DNA of 64,000 nt from Algibacter sp. (GCF_029245835.1 NZ_JAQWOO010000032.1:1-64000); one strand, 5' to 3'. Positions 16,558 to 26,569 are shown, counted from the first letter of the stretch. Program-made: numbers and translations. Notes: generated from the sequence alone by a model not told the origin.

Positions 16558-17000
16558 TTGGATAAATTTGAATTAAAATATATTACCACTAAAAGCTCTT
16601 ATTATAAAGAAGCAGTTGTAATTAGAGAAAAACTATTTTTCAGAATATGGATAATAGTTTAAATTTAATTAATGATGAATTTGAGTCTGAAGGGATTCAT
16701 TTAGTGTGTTTAAATAAAGGTAAAGTTGTTGGTGTTGGACGTTTAAATATTGAAAACGAAACGAGCGTTATTTCTCAAATGGCCATAGAGAAGTCGTTGC
16801 AAACACATGGCATTGGAACAAAAATAGTAAAGGAATTAATAAGATATAGTAAGGAGAAGAACATAGCTAAAATTGAATTAAGTGCTAGAGAAACAGCTAT
16901 AGCATTTTATGAGAAATTTGATTTTTTAGCCTTGGGAAATAAATATCCATCCAACAAAACAGGAATCATCCATCAAAAGATGGTATTGAAAATAGAATAG
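16558..17000 (+). pseudogene. GNAT acetyltransferase interrupted by a -1 frameshift
   Basis: Two overlapping frames together make one small GNAT protein. The first frame runs from TTG 16558 to a stop at 16660 and gives ITTKSSYYKEAVVIREKLFF. The second opens at 16647 and gives MDNSLNLINDEFESEGIHLV, then the acetyl-CoA loop MAIEKSLQTHGIGTKIVKEL. Adding one T to the TTTTT run at 16636-16640 would join them as KLFFQNMDNS, which suits the family. The defect is therefore a one-base loss in a homopolymer: a real mutation, a sequencing error, or frameshifting. If only the 117-residue distal frame (16647-17000) is made, the N-terminal strand and helix of the fold are missing. It lies between proB and argF'. 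Confidence 0.7.
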
Positions 17001-17005
17001 TAAAA

Positions 17006-17947
17006 ATGAAACATTACACATCCATAAACGATATAGATAACATCAATGCTTGGATTGAAGAAGCAAAAGCTTTAAAAGCAAATCCGCTCAAGCATATTGA
17101 ATTAGGTAAAAATAAAACCCTAGGTTTATTATTCTTTAATTCGAGTTTACGGACGCGATTAAGCACTCAAAAAGCAGCATTGAATTTAGGGATGAATCCG
17201 ATTGTTATGAATGTATCTGGTGATGCTTGGGGCATTGAGTTTGGTGATGGGACAGTGATGAATGGAAATACCGCAGAACATATTAAAGAAGCTGCAGCAG
17301 TGGTTTCTCAGTATTGTGATATTATAGCTGTAAGAGCATTTCCAACACTTATTGATAAAGCTAAAGATGAAAGTGAACAGGTATTAAAATCATTTACAAA
17401 GTTTGCTTCGGTGCCTGTTATCAATATGGAAAGTGCAACAGGACATCCACTGCAAGGTTTAACAGATGCTATTACGATATCAGAACACGCAAAAGTTAAA
17501 AAGCCAAAAGTGGTTCTAAGTTGGGCGCCACATATTAAAGCATTACCACATGCCGTAGCTAATAGTTTTACTCAGGCGATGCAAAAAATGGATGTTGAAT
17601 TCGTTATTGCTAACCCAGAAGGCTATAATTTGAATCCTGAAATTACTGGAGATACACCAATTTATCATAATCAATACGAAGCGTTTAAAGATGCCGATTT
17701 TGTATATACTAAAAACTGGAGTTCTTATGGTGATTATGGAAAAGTTGTAAATACAGACCCCAATTGGATGATAACTAAAAATAAAATAGGGGATGCTAAA
17801 TTTATGCATTGCTTACCAGTAAGACGGAATGTAGTTGTTGAAGATGCAGTTTTAGACAGCGATAGTTCATTGGTTATTCAACAAGCAAATAACAGAACTT
17901 ATGCCGCGCAATTGGTGCTTAAAAAGATATTAGAAAATATAAAGTAA
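17006..17947 (+). CDS. argF': N-acetylornithine/N-succinylornithine carbamoyltransferase
   Basis: This 313-residue transcarbamylase has the carbamoyl-phosphate motif SSLRTRLSTQ near residue 50 and MHCLPVRRNVVVEDAVL near the C-terminus. The sequence resembles the Bacteroidota ArgF' branch, which carbamoylates N-acylated ornithine (acetyl or succinyl) rather than free ornithine; a deacylase (argE) two genes downstream is consistent with this. The start lies five bases after the broken GNAT gene. Which acyl group is used depends on loop residues I cannot assign with certainty. Confidence 0.85.
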   Translation: MKHYTSINDIDNINAWIEEAKALKANPLKHIELGKNKTLGLLFFNSSLRTRLSTQKAALNLGMNPIVMNVSGDAWGIEFGDGTVMNGNTAEHIKEAAAVVSQYCDIIAVRAFPTLIDKAKDESEQVLKSFTKFASVPVINMESATGHPLQGLTDAITISEHAKVKKPKVVLSWAPHIKALPHAVANSFTQAMQKMDVEFVIANPEGYNLNPEITGDTPIYHNQYEAFKDADFVYTKNWSSYGDYGKVVNTDPNWMITKNKIGDAKFMHCLPVRRNVVVEDAVLDSDSSLVIQQANNRTYAAQLVLKKILENIK

Positions 17948-17955
17948 TACACAAC

Positions 17956-18025
17956 GTGCGAGGTTTCCAAAACCTTGTAGGTTTAAAAGTAAAGACCTGT
18001 CAGGTTTTTAAAACCTGACAGGTCT
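17956..18025. repeat. Two tandem R1 palindromes
   Basis: A GCGAGG-subtype copy (17956-17984) is followed by a perfect copy of the main type (AGACCTGTCAGGTTT and AAACCTGACAGGTCT, 17993-18025). They fill the spacer between argF' and argB. Confidence 0.8.
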
Positions 18026-18037
18026 GGTAAAAGCTAA

Positions 18038-18817
18038 ATGAAAGAAAAATTATCCATAGTAAAAATAGGAGGAAACATCATTGAAGATGAAGTGTCTTTA
18101 ATGGCTTTTCTAAAATTATTTTCTAATTTGGAAGGGAAGAAAATTTTGGTACATGGCGGCGGAAAACGAGCCACAAATATCGCTTCAAAATTAGGTATAG
18201 AATCGAAAATGATAAATGGTAGACGTATTACAGATGCTGAAACTTTGGAGGTGATTACTATGGTTTACGGTGGTTTGGTGAATAAAAATGTGGTTGCAAA
18301 ATTACAAGCGTTAAAAACAGATGCCATAGGATTAACAGGTGCAGATGTAAATAGCATTAAATCTGATAAGCGCCCCGTAAAAGATATCGATTTTGGTTTT
18401 GTTGGTGATGTAAAAGAAGTAGCTTATCAGTCGATTGACAAATTAATTCAAGCGTATTTTACACCTGTTTTTTGTGCGATAACGCACGATGGAAACGGAC
18501 AGTTGTTAAATACGAATGCAGATACCATAACATCGCAAGTAGCTGTTGGAATGAGTAATCTTTATGAAACATCAATTTATTATTGTTTTGAATTGAATGG
18601 GGTTTTAGAAGATATTAACGATAAAAACTCAGTAGTTAAGCATATTGATTCTAAGATTTATAAAGATTTATTAGAAAAAGGCATTATAGCAGATGGGATG
18701 CTTCCAAAACTAGAAAATTGTTTCGATGCTTTGAAAAATGGTGTTAATACTATAAATATGGGGAATACCTCCATGTTAACACAAGAAAATGATAATTTCA
18801 CCAAAATAACCTTATAA
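18038..18817 (+). CDS. argB: Acetylglutamate (N-acylglutamate) kinase
   Basis: This 259-residue amino-acid kinase phosphorylates N-acylglutamate. The motifs are IVKIGGNIIEDE, ILVHGGGKRATNIASKLG, GLTGADVNSIKS and the lysine-bearing IIADGMLPKLENCF close to the end. It lacks the N-terminal helix found in hexameric, arginine-sensitive kinases, so allosteric arginine inhibition looks unlikely; that is inference from length. Its stop codon is directly followed by the argE start. Confidence 0.93.
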   Translation: MKEKLSIVKIGGNIIEDEVSLMAFLKLFSNLEGKKILVHGGGKRATNIASKLGIESKMINGRRITDAETLEVITMVYGGLVNKNVVAKLQALKTDAIGLTGADVNSIKSDKRPVKDIDFGFVGDVKEVAYQSIDKLIQAYFTPVFCAITHDGNGQLLNTNADTITSQVAVGMSNLYETSIYYCFELNGVLEDINDKNSVVKHIDSKIYKDLLEKGIIADGMLPKLENCFDALKNGVNTINMGNTSMLTQENDNFTKITL

Positions 18818-19891
18818 ATGGGACTAGAGAAATTAACAGATGATGCCATATCACTTTTAAAAAAGCTGATAGAAACACAATCCTTTTCTGCTGAAGAGGG
18901 TAAAACAGCATTGCATATTGAAGATTGGTTTAAAAGGTGTAAGGTCGATTTTAAACGTACAAAAAATAATGTTTGGGCTGTCAATAAGTATTTTGATGAA
19001 AGCAAACCAACGCTATTATTAAACTCCCATCATGATACGGTAAAACCAAATTCAGCATACACCAACGACCCATTTAAAGCTCATGTAGAAGATGGAAAAT
19101 TATACGGTTTAGGCAGTAATGATGCAGGTGGTTGTTTAGTGTCCTTAATTGCAACGTTTACTCATTTTTATAATCATACAGATTTAAAATATAATTTGGT
19201 TATTGTCGCTTCCGCGGAAGAAGAAAATAGTGGTCCTGATGGATTAAACAGTATGCTACCAATAATTCCGAAAATAGATGTAGCTATTGTTGGCGAACCT
19301 ACTTTAATGAATTTGGCTGTAGCCGAAAAAGGCTTAGTTGTTTTTGATGCTGTTATAGACGGTACACCAAGTCATGCAGCACATCCTAACGAGAATAATG
19401 CTATTTATAATAGTATTGGAGCATTACAATGGTTCGAAAACTTTAAGTTTGAAAAAGGCTCAAAAGCGTTGGGTGATGTGAAATTGACGGTGACTCAAAT
19501 TAATGCAGGTTCGCAGCATAATGTGGTTCCTGGACATGTAGATTTAGTGATTGATGTTCGGGTGAATGATGCGTATAGTAATGCCGAAATTGCAGAAATT
19601 TTGCAAGAGAAAGCACCAGTAACTAAAATTACACCACGTAGTTTGCGATTAAATTCATCATCCATTCCTGTGGAACACGATTTGGTAAAAGCTGGAATTG
19701 CTATGGGAAGAACAACTTATGGGTCGCCAACATTATCAGACCAAGCCGTATTATCTTGTCCGAGTTTAAAATTAGGACCAGGAGATAGTACACGTTCGCA
19801 TTCAGCTAATGAATTTATTTATGTGAATGAAATAGAAGAAGGCATACAAATTTATGTTGAGTTGTTAAATCGAGTAATAATTCCTGCGTAG
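18818..19891 (+). CDS. argE: N-acyl-ornithine/citrulline deacylase, M20 peptidase family
   Basis: This 357-residue M20 metallopeptidase has the metal motif NSHHDTVKPN (residues 69-78), the catalytic VASAEEENSGPDG (E134-E136), the dimerisation domain starting near GTPSHAAHP, and the last metal ligand in SHSANEFI. In this operon it should remove the acyl group from N-acylcitrulline. It is joined to argB without a gap. An R4 palindrome at 19879-19901 supplies the final codons and stop (the last residues IIPA are encoded by the repeat arm), a sign that the repeat arrived at the 3' end of the gene. Confidence 0.88.
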   Translation: MGLEKLTDDAISLLKKLIETQSFSAEEGKTALHIEDWFKRCKVDFKRTKNNVWAVNKYFDESKPTLLLNSHHDTVKPNSAYTNDPFKAHVEDGKLYGLGSNDAGGCLVSLIATFTHFYNHTDLKYNLVIVASAEEENSGPDGLNSMLPIIPKIDVAIVGEPTLMNLAVAEKGLVVFDAVIDGTPSHAAHPNENNAIYNSIGALQWFENFKFEKGSKALGDVKLTVTQINAGSQHNVVPGHVDLVIDVRVNDAYSNAEIAEILQEKAPVTKITPRSLRLNSSSIPVEHDLVKAGIAMGRTTYGSPTLSDQAVLSCPSLKLGPGDSTRSHSANEFIYVNEIEEGIQIYVELLNRVIIPA

Positions 19892-19901
19892 GCAGGAATC
19901 T
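19879..19901. repeat. R4 palindrome overlapping the argE stop
   Basis: An inverted repeat (AATTCCTGC-GTAG-GCAGGAATC type) contains the TAG stop of argE in its centre. Confidence 0.7.
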
Positions 19902-20015
19902 CTTTAAAATATAAGTTTTTTTCATTGAGGAAAACTGATAGTAGAAAGTAAATACACTGAATGTTTTAAACGCGTTAGTGTAATATAAATAAAAGTTTAA
20001 TTAAAAATGAAAGCG

Positions 20016-20040
20016 GAGATTTCTGCTTTCGCAGAAATAT
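20016..20040. repeat. R4 palindrome abutting the argH start
   Basis: An inverted repeat with arms ATTTCTGC and GCAGAAAT ends one or two bases before the ATG of argH. Confidence 0.65.
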
Positions 20041-21315
20041 ATGAAACTCTGGGACAAAGGCATATCGATAGATAAAAAAATAGAACAATTTACTGTTGGA
20101 AACGACCGAGAAATTGATATTCATATAGCAAAGTATGATGTTATTGCATCAAAAGCGCATGCTAAAATGCTTCAAAAAATTGGGATTATAACTGTAGAAG
20201 AATTAGTCGATTTATTGAGCGGTCTAAAAACCTTAGAATTACAGATTGAAGATGGCACTTTTGTTATCGATGCTCAGTTTGAAGATGTACATTCTAAAAT
20301 AGAATTTGAATTAACCAAGTCTTTAGGTGAAGTCGGAAAAAAAATCCACACTGCACGTTCAAGGAATGATCAAGTTTTAGTGGCTTGTAATTTGTATTAC
20401 AAAGACCATTTAAAACTTATAAAAGATAAGACTAACACGCTTTTCGAAACGCTTTTAAGTTTAGCAGAAACCTATAAAGACAAAGTTTTACCGGGTTACA
20501 CGCATTTGCAAGTTGCTATGCCATCATCATTCGGATTATGGTTTTCTGCTTATGCAGAACTCATGATTGATGATGTGTTTTTATTAGATGCTGCCATTAA
20601 AACTGTAGATCAAAACCCATTAGGTTCGGCTGCAGGTTACGGCAGCTCATTCCCAATAGATAGAGAATTAACCACTAAAGAGATGGGTTTTGCGACGCTA
20701 AAATACAATGTTGTTGCAGCACAAATGGGACGCGGTAAAAACGAGCGCACCATTGCAGCAGCATTAGGAGGTTTATGTAACACGTTATCTCGTTTTGCTA
20801 TGGATGTGTGTTTGTATATGAGTCAGAATTTTGGTTTTATTTCTTTTCCTGATGAATTAACTACGGGCAGCAGCATTATGCCTCATAAAAAGAACCCAGA
20901 TGTATTTGAATTGATTCGCGGAAAGTGTAACAAGATTCAAGCTTTACAATCTGAAATGATTCTAATAACCAATAATTTACCAAGTGGTTATCACAGAGAT
21001 TTTCAGTTGCTAAAAGAAAATATGATTGCTGCTTTTGAAGAGTTAAAAGATATTCTAGATATTTTCAATTACTCGATTCAGCAAATCATTGTGAAAGATG
21101 TAGATGTTCACAGCGATTTGTATAAATATCTTTTTACTGTTGATAACATCAATACTTTGGTAGTTGAAGGTCAAAGTTTTAGAGAAGCTTACCAGAAAAT
21201 TGGAGGACAAGTGCAAGATGGGACTTATGTTCCTGATACTTCAAAAAAGCATACGCATGCTGGGAGCATTCATAATTTGTGTTTGGATGAAATAAAGGCT
21301 AAATTTCCTAAATAA
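20041..21315 (+). CDS. argH: Argininosuccinate lyase
   Basis: This 424-residue member of the fumarase/aspartase superfamily releases arginine and fumarate. It has the N-terminal LWDKGIS, the catalytic and substrate segments TARSRNDQVLVA and GYTHLQVAMPSSFG, and the signature GSSIMPHKKNPD. It is the last recognisable arginine gene of the operon. About 150 bases separate it from argE; they contain only R4 palindromes, and no terminator is visible, so co-transcription is likely. Confidence 0.95.
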   Translation: MKLWDKGISIDKKIEQFTVGNDREIDIHIAKYDVIASKAHAKMLQKIGIITVEELVDLLSGLKTLELQIEDGTFVIDAQFEDVHSKIEFELTKSLGEVGKKIHTARSRNDQVLVACNLYYKDHLKLIKDKTNTLFETLLSLAETYKDKVLPGYTHLQVAMPSSFGLWFSAYAELMIDDVFLLDAAIKTVDQNPLGSAAGYGSSFPIDRELTTKEMGFATLKYNVVAAQMGRGKNERTIAAALGGLCNTLSRFAMDVCLYMSQNFGFISFPDELTTGSSIMPHKKNPDVFELIRGKCNKIQALQSEMILITNNLPSGYHRDFQLLKENMIAAFEELKDILDIFNYSIQQIIVKDVDVHSDLYKYLFTVDNINTLVVEGQSFREAYQKIGGQVQDGTYVPDTSKKHTHAGSIHNLCLDEIKAKFPK

Positions 21316-21333
21316 TTTATATATGCTTTTAAA

Positions 21334-22242
21334 ATGAAATGGTATTGTCTTTTATTTGGTTTGTTGTTTGCTTTTAATAATGGATTCGCTCAAAATCAGG
21401 TAGTTAATCTATGGGATGAGATTCCAAATAGCCAAGAAACTACTGAGGAAGAACATATTGAAATAGATGGTATTGTTAAAATATCTTTAGTAAAAACACC
21501 TACATTAGAGATTTTTTTACCGCCAAAACGTACTTCTATTGATAAATCTGTGATTATTTGTCCTGGTGGTGGATATCGTATATTATCTTATGATTGGGAA
21601 GGAACTGAAATTGCAAAATGGCTAAATAGTAAGGGTATAGCGGCTTTTGTTTTAAAGTCAAGATTACCATTGTCAAAGTCATTAATTGTACCTCATGAAG
21701 CACCACTGCAAGATGCTCAAAGAGCAGTACGATGGGTAAGACACCATGCCGAAAAATTAGGTTTAAACCCGAATAAAGTAGGTGTGATTGGCTTTTCAGC
21801 AGGAGGGCATTTGGCTTCTACATTAGGCATTCAATTTGATTCTCCAAATAATTTCAAGGAACAAACCATAGATTCCGTTTCTGCTCGACCAGATTTTATG
21901 GCGCTAATTTATCCTGTGGTTACTATGATGGATGATTATACGCATAAAGGTTCTCAAAGAAATTTGCTAGGTGAAAATCCTAGTAAGGTTTTAAAAACAC
22001 AATATTCTAACGAGCTGCAAGTCACTCAAAATACACCACCTACATTTATTGTTCATTCTACGGATGATACGGTTGTGCCGGTTGAAAACAGCTTGAATTT
22101 GTATAAGGCTCTAAAAGACAAAGGTGTTAAAGCGGAAATGCATATTTACCCTCATGGTAGACATGGTTTTGGATTAGCTATTGGAAAAACGTATTTACAA
22201 TCATGGACAGATAGGTTTGAAGACTGGTTGAAATCTTTGTAG
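21334..22242 (+). CDS. Secreted alpha/beta hydrolase, esterase (BD-FAE/Dlh-like)
   Basis: This is a 302-residue exported alpha/beta hydrolase. A signal peptide of about 19 residues ends in GFAQ. Catalytic features are the oxyanion segment ICPGGGYRILSYDWEG, the nucleophile elbow GFSAGGHLAS, an acidic residue in HSTDDTVVP and the His in YPHGRHGFG. This pattern fits the carbohydrate acetyl/feruloyl-esterase-like branch common in marine flavobacteria. It begins 18 bases after argH and probably rides on the same transcript, but it has no clear link to arginine synthesis. Substrate unknown. Confidence 0.75.
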   Translation: MKWYCLLFGLLFAFNNGFAQNQVVNLWDEIPNSQETTEEEHIEIDGIVKISLVKTPTLEIFLPPKRTSIDKSVIICPGGGYRILSYDWEGTEIAKWLNSKGIAAFVLKSRLPLSKSLIVPHEAPLQDAQRAVRWVRHHAEKLGLNPNKVGVIGFSAGGHLASTLGIQFDSPNNFKEQTIDSVSARPDFMALIYPVVTMMDDYTHKGSQRNLLGENPSKVLKTQYSNELQVTQNTPPTFIVHSTDDTVVPVENSLNLYKALKDKGVKAEMHIYPHGRHGFGLAIGKTYLQSWTDRFEDWLKSL

Positions 22243-22572
22243 AGCATTCCATCACAATTTTTTGGGTAAAATTAAAAGTAAGTTTGCCGAGTAAGAATTT
22301 ATTTAACTTTGTTAAATGTAAGCTTAAGTCGTGTAACACTCGATAAAGTTTGTCTTGCCCTGAAATATGGCTACAGCGGAGAAACAGAGCGAGGACTTGT
22401 AATCCTTCGATTCCGCCCAAGATAAATTACTTGCCCGACCCTTTTCGGATAACGCCCAAATTAATAATCTATCTAAAATAAAAGCATTAAAAAAGCGCAC
22501 TGGTTACAATGCGCTTTTAAGGACTTTCCACAAAATGTTTACTTTAATTTGTTTGTTGACTAACTCAAATAA
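22243..22572. other. Intergenic region with a degenerate R3 repeat and a terminator
   Basis: No gene is found. The stretch about 22335-22461 ends with TTGCCCGACCC and AACGCCCAAA and has an internal GCGAGGACTTG block, so it is a strongly diverged R3 copy. The terminator of leuAB follows. Confidence 0.5.
22491..22518 (-). terminator. Terminator of leuAB
   Basis: A perfect 9-bp stem (AAAAGCGCA with TGCGCTTTT, nine-base loop). Read on the minus strand the 3' arm runs into TTTTTT, so it ends the leuAB transcript; weaker T-tracts allow some function in the other direction. Confidence 0.75.
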
Positions 22573-23691
22573 TTAAATAATTGTGGATTGCCCTAAATGT
22601 ATATTGGTAAAGTTTAGATTTGTTTCGTCCGGATTTTGTATAAAATCTTCTATAAAATCGCCCACTTTTGTTGTGGTTATATTATCGTATTTGTTGTTTA
22701 AATCTGGCGTTGTAATATGCAGTTTAAGCGACTTGTCAACCCCTTCTCTAACTAAAGCTGCTTCTTCATAAAGTCCAAAATGATCTAACAACATAGCTGC
22801 CGCTAAAATTGAGGCAATAGGGCTTGCTATACCTTTATTGGCAGCTTTGGAATAAGCGCCATGTATAGGCTCAAACATAGCGTGTTTATCACCAATAGAT
22901 GCTGATGCTAATAGACCAATAGAACCCACGATAACGCTAGCTTCTTCTGATAGGATATCGCCAAACATGTTTTCGGTTAAAATAACATCAAACTGTCGCG
23001 GATGAATAATAAGCTCCATAGCGGCATTGTCAATATACATATAATGCACTCTTACATTGGGATATTGTGGCGCTATTTCTTTTACAATGCGACGCCAAAG
23101 CCGGGAGCTTTCCAAAACATTGGCCTTATCTACTAAAGTTAATTTATGTTTTCTGGATTGAGCCGCTTTGAATGCTAAATGTGTAATACGCTCAATCTCA
23201 AAACGGTTATATTCGCAAACATCTGAAGCTGTATTGCCATCGTCGCTTAAGTAACGTTTTCCATAATAAATTCCGCCAGTTAATTCGCGATAAATAAGAA
23301 TATTGGTGTCTTTTATTTGTTTTACTTTTAATGAGGATTTGCTTAGTAAATCTTCATAAGCGATTATTGGACGTATGTTTGTATATAAGCCTAGTTCTTT
23401 ACGAATGCCTAATAAACCTTGCTCTGGGCGAATTTTAGCATCTGGATCTTCATCAAATTTGGTGTCTCCAATAGCCCCAAATAAAACAGCATCTGCTTTT
23501 TTACAAATACTAATGGTTTCTTCTGGTAACGGATTCCCCGTTTTATCTATAGCACTTGATCCAATCAGAGCTTTTTGAAATGTAAATATGTGGTTAAATT
23601 CCATAGCAACAGCTTTCAAAACCTTAACGGCTTGAGCGATAACTTCTGGACCTATACCATCGCCTGGTAATACGGCAATATTTAATTTCAT
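22573..23691 (-). CDS. leuB: 3-isopropylmalate dehydrogenase
   Basis: This 372-residue decarboxylating dehydrogenase of leucine synthesis opens with IAVLPGDGIGPEV. It has the substrate segment YRELTGGIYYGKR, the metal-binding ENMFGDILSEEAS and the NAD-binding EPIHGAYSKAANKG. It follows leuA without a gap and ends near the 22491-22518 terminator. The leuCD genes are not in the window. Confidence 0.95.
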   Translation of the reverse strand: MKLNIAVLPGDGIGPEVIAQAVKVLKAVAMEFNHIFTFQKALIGSSAIDKTGNPLPEETISICKKADAVLFGAIGDTKFDEDPDAKIRPEQGLLGIRKELGLYTNIRPIIAYEDLLSKSSLKVKQIKDTNILIYRELTGGIYYGKRYLSDDGNTASDVCEYNRFEIERITHLAFKAAQSRKHKLTLVDKANVLESSRLWRRIVKEIAPQYPNVRVHYMYIDNAAMELIIHPRQFDVILTENMFGDILSEEASVIVGSIGLLASASIGDKHAMFEPIHGAYSKAANKGIASPIASILAAAMLLDHFGLYEEAALVREGVDKSLKLHITTPDLNNKYDNITTTKVGDFIEDFIQNPDETNLNFTNIHLGQSTII

Positions 23692-24867
23692 TTAAGCAGA
23701 AATAATGTCGTTGTATACTTTACTATTTTCTATAATTTTATGGATATCATTATCATCAACTTCTTTTTTCTTATCGGCAAAATCTAGAAAATTTGTATAG
23801 ATGACATCCAATTGAAGTTTTGTTAATTCGTATCCCACTTTTTTTGCTCTGTAAGCTAATGCTGCTCTTCCGCTTCTTGCTGTTAAAACAATAGCAGATT
23901 CGGTTACTCCAACTGCTTTAGGGTCTATTATTTCGTAAGTTTCACGATTTTTAATCACACCATCTTGGTGAATTCCAGAACTGTGCGCAAAAGCATTAGC
24001 ACCTACAATAGCTTTGTTAGGCTGTGTGTAAATCCCCATACTATCAGAAACTAATTGGCTAATACCGTAAAGCATTTCCGTTTTAATATTGGTATCAAGA
24101 TTTAAGTAAGGGTGTTGCTTTAAAATCATTACAACTTCTTCTAAAGCTGTATTTCCTGCGCGTTCTCCAATACCATTAACAGTACATTCAATTTGACGCG
24201 CACCATTGATAACGCCTTCAATAGAATTTGCAGTAGCTAACCCTAAATCGTTATGACAATGACAAGATAAAATAGCCTTTTCAATACCTTTTACGTTTTC
24301 TTTTAAGTATTTTATTTTTGCTCCATATTCACTTGGTAAACAATACCCTGTGGTATCTGGAATATTTAAAACTGTAGCTCCAGCTTTAATAACGGCTTCA
24401 CAAACACGTGCTAAATATTCGTTATCTGTTCTACCGGCATCTTCGGCGTAAAACTCAACGTCTTCAACAAAAGATTTTGCATAACTTACGGCTTTTACAG
24501 CACGTTCAATAATAGCATCTTGTGTCGATTTAAATTTAAATTTTATATGAGATTCTGATGTTCCAATACCGGTATGGATTCTTGGTTTTTTAGCATATTT
24601 TAATGCTTCACCAGCTACTTTTATATCATTTTCTACAGATCGGGTTAAACCACAAACGGTAGCGTATTTTACAATTTTAGAAATTTCTTCAACTGATTTG
24701 AAATCTCCGGGGCTAGATACCGGAAAACCAGCTTCAATAATGTCAACTCCTAATAAATCAAGCTGTTCAGCTATAATTAATTTTTGGTCAGTATTTAACT
24801 TACAGCCAGGGACTTGTTCACCGTCTCTTAACGTTGTATCAAAAATTTGGACTTTATTATCAGACAT
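23692..24867 (-). CDS. leuA: 2-isopropylmalate synthase, short form
   Basis: This 391-residue enzyme condenses acetyl-CoA with 2-ketoisovalerate. The active-site opening is [14 protein letters not shown], and [16 protein letters not shown] with GAANTALE-like [14 protein letters not shown] complete the metal site. It stops after the catalytic barrel and short linker; the C-terminal leucine-binding regulatory domain of long LeuA proteins is absent. A homocitrate/citramalate-type function is possible for short forms, but the adjacent leuB makes leucine synthesis the best call. No leader peptide is visible upstream. Confidence 0.88.
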   Translation of the reverse strand: MSDNKVQIFDTTLRDGEQVPGCKLNTDQKLIIAEQLDLLGVDIIEAGFPVSSPGDFKSVEEISKIVKYATVCGLTRSVENDIKVAGEALKYAKKPRIHTGIGTSESHIKFKFKSTQDAIIERAVKAVSYAKSFVEDVEFYAEDAGRTDNEYLARVCEAVIKAGATVLNIPDTTGYCLPSEYGAKIKYLKENVKGIEKAILSCHCHNDLGLATANSIEGVINGARQIECTVNGIGERAGNTALEEVVMILKQHPYLNLDTNIKTEMLYGISQLVSDSMGIYTQPNKAIVGANAFAHSSGIHQDGVIKNRETYEIIDPKAVGVTESAIVLTARSGRAALAYRAKKVGYELTKLQLDVIYTNFLDFADKKKEVDDNDIHKIIENSKVYNDIISA

Positions 24868-24882
24868 TTATTAAAATATATT

Positions 24883-24900
24883 TTCGTATTCTTATACGAA
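24883..24900. promoter_or_regulatory. Perfect inverted repeat in the leuA 5' region
   Basis: TTCGTAT-TCTT-ATACGAA is a 7-bp perfect inverted repeat 16 bases before the leuA start codon. It could be an operator or a 5'-UTR hairpin; no T-tract accompanies it on the leuA strand. Confidence 0.4.
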
Positions 24901-25009
24901 TGTATATTTTGGTTTATTAAATACCCAACTTTATATTTAATTTTTACGATGTTTAACTAGTTAAATATTGTTTTAAATAACTGAAAATCAGTTTTATATC
25001 ACTGTTTTT

Positions 25010-26569
25010 ATGACTATAACGAAAGAGCAAAAAGATAATTTATTTGTATTGATAAAATCGTTGTCTAAATCGGAAAAAAGGCAATTCAAACTTTATGTTG
25101 GTCGATTGGGTGTTAACGAAGACTCAAAATTCTTAATGCTTTTTAATATTCTGGACAAACTTTCGGTGTATGATGAAGCTGTTATTCTCAAAAAAGGCAT
25201 TGTAAAAAAACAGCAACTTTCAAATTTAAAAGCACACCTCTACAAACAAATTTTAATTAGTTTAAGATTAAATCCATCACATCAAGATATCCGAATTCAA
25301 ATCCGAGAACAGTTGGATTTTGCGACCATTTTATACCATAAAGGACTTTATAAACAAAGCTTAAAAATTTTAGATAAAGCTAAAAATTTAGCCATTTCAA
25401 ATGAAGAAAAAAATGTGGCTTATGAAATTGTTGAGCTTGAAAAAATTATTGAATCTCAGTACATTACAAGAAGTTTGAGCAATAGGGCAGATGAGCTTTC
25501 TATTCAAGCCAAAGCACTTAGTTTACAAAATGTTTTAGCAAGTAAATTATCTAATTTGTCACTTCAATTATATGGTTTATTCTTAAAAATGGGTTACATA
25601 AAAAATGATGAAGATTATCAAATTATAACAAAGTATTTTAACGATAGACTTCCTAAATATGATATTAATAAACTTGCATTTAGAGAAAAACTCTGGCTTT
25701 ATAAATCGTATTTATGGTATAGTTTTTTAACTGTCGATTTTTTGTCTTGTTATAAATATGCTTCAAAATGGGTTGATTTATTCTACGAAAATAAAGATAT
25801 GATTGCTTTAAATCCTGTGTTTTTCCTTAGAGGAAATCACTATTTATTGGAGTCCTTGTTTTATCTCAGACAATACGAGAAATTTAAGTTTTCTTTATCT
25901 AGATTTGAAGCTATTACGAAAGAAAAATGGTTTCCTTTAGATGATAATATTGATGGATTGGCTTTTCTATATATTTACAACAATAAATTTAATTTACATT
26001 TTATAGAAGGTAGTTTTCAAGAAGGATTGCCTTTAATTGATGAGGTTTTAGAGCGTTTAGAGAATTATAAAAATCGAATAGACGAGCATCATATTATGGT
26101 GTTTTATTACAAAATAGCAAGTATGTATTTTGGTGCTGGCGATAACAAAAAATGCATCTATTATTTAGAAAAAATAATTAGCAATAAATCATTACAAATG
26201 CGCGAAGATTTGTTGTGTTTTTCAAGAATTTTAAACCTAGTTGCACACTACGAAGCCGGATTGGATTATAATTTAGATGTTTTAATTAAAAGTACTTATA
26301 AGTTTTTGATTAAAATGGAAGATTTATATGAAGTCCAGAAAGAGTTTATAAAATTTTTGCGGGGTTTAGGGGATATTTATCCACACGAAGTAAAAGGAGA
26401 ATTCATAAAACTTCACAAGAAATTAAAGGAATTTGAAAACGATCCTTATCAAAGCCGTTCCTTTTTGTATTTAGATATTATCTCATGGTTAGAGTCTAAA
26501 ATAGAGAATAAGCCAATCGGACTTATTATTAGAAATAAGTTCAAAAAAATAGATCAAAATATGTCATAA
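25010..26569 (+). CDS. Uncharacterised helical (TPR-like) protein
   Basis: This 519-residue protein has no signal peptide or membrane segment. It begins TITKEQKDNLFVLIKSLSKS and continues as a chain of amphipathic helices; stretches such as LYHKGLYKQSLKILDKAKNL and FGAGDNKKCIYYLEKII look like degenerate tetratricopeptide repeats. I do not recognise a catalytic motif. It is divergently placed from leuA and followed by the SAM riboswitch, so it forms its own unit. A scaffold or regulatory role is possible, but nothing in the sequence fixes it. Confidence 0.6.
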   Translation: MTITKEQKDNLFVLIKSLSKSEKRQFKLYVGRLGVNEDSKFLMLFNILDKLSVYDEAVILKKGIVKKQQLSNLKAHLYKQILISLRLNPSHQDIRIQIREQLDFATILYHKGLYKQSLKILDKAKNLAISNEEKNVAYEIVELEKIIESQYITRSLSNRADELSIQAKALSLQNVLASKLSNLSLQLYGLFLKMGYIKNDEDYQIITKYFNDRLPKYDINKLAFREKLWLYKSYLWYSFLTVDFLSCYKYASKWVDLFYENKDMIALNPVFFLRGNHYLLESLFYLRQYEKFKFSLSRFEAITKEKWFPLDDNIDGLAFLYIYNNKFNLHFIEGSFQEGLPLIDEVLERLENYKNRIDEHHIMVFYYKIASMYFGAGDNKKCIYYLEKIISNKSLQMREDLLCFSRILNLVAHYEAGLDYNLDVLIKSTYKFLIKMEDLYEVQKEFIKFLRGLGDIYPHEVKGEFIKLHKKLKEFENDPYQSRSFLYLDIISWLESKIENKPIGLIIRNKFKKIDQNMS

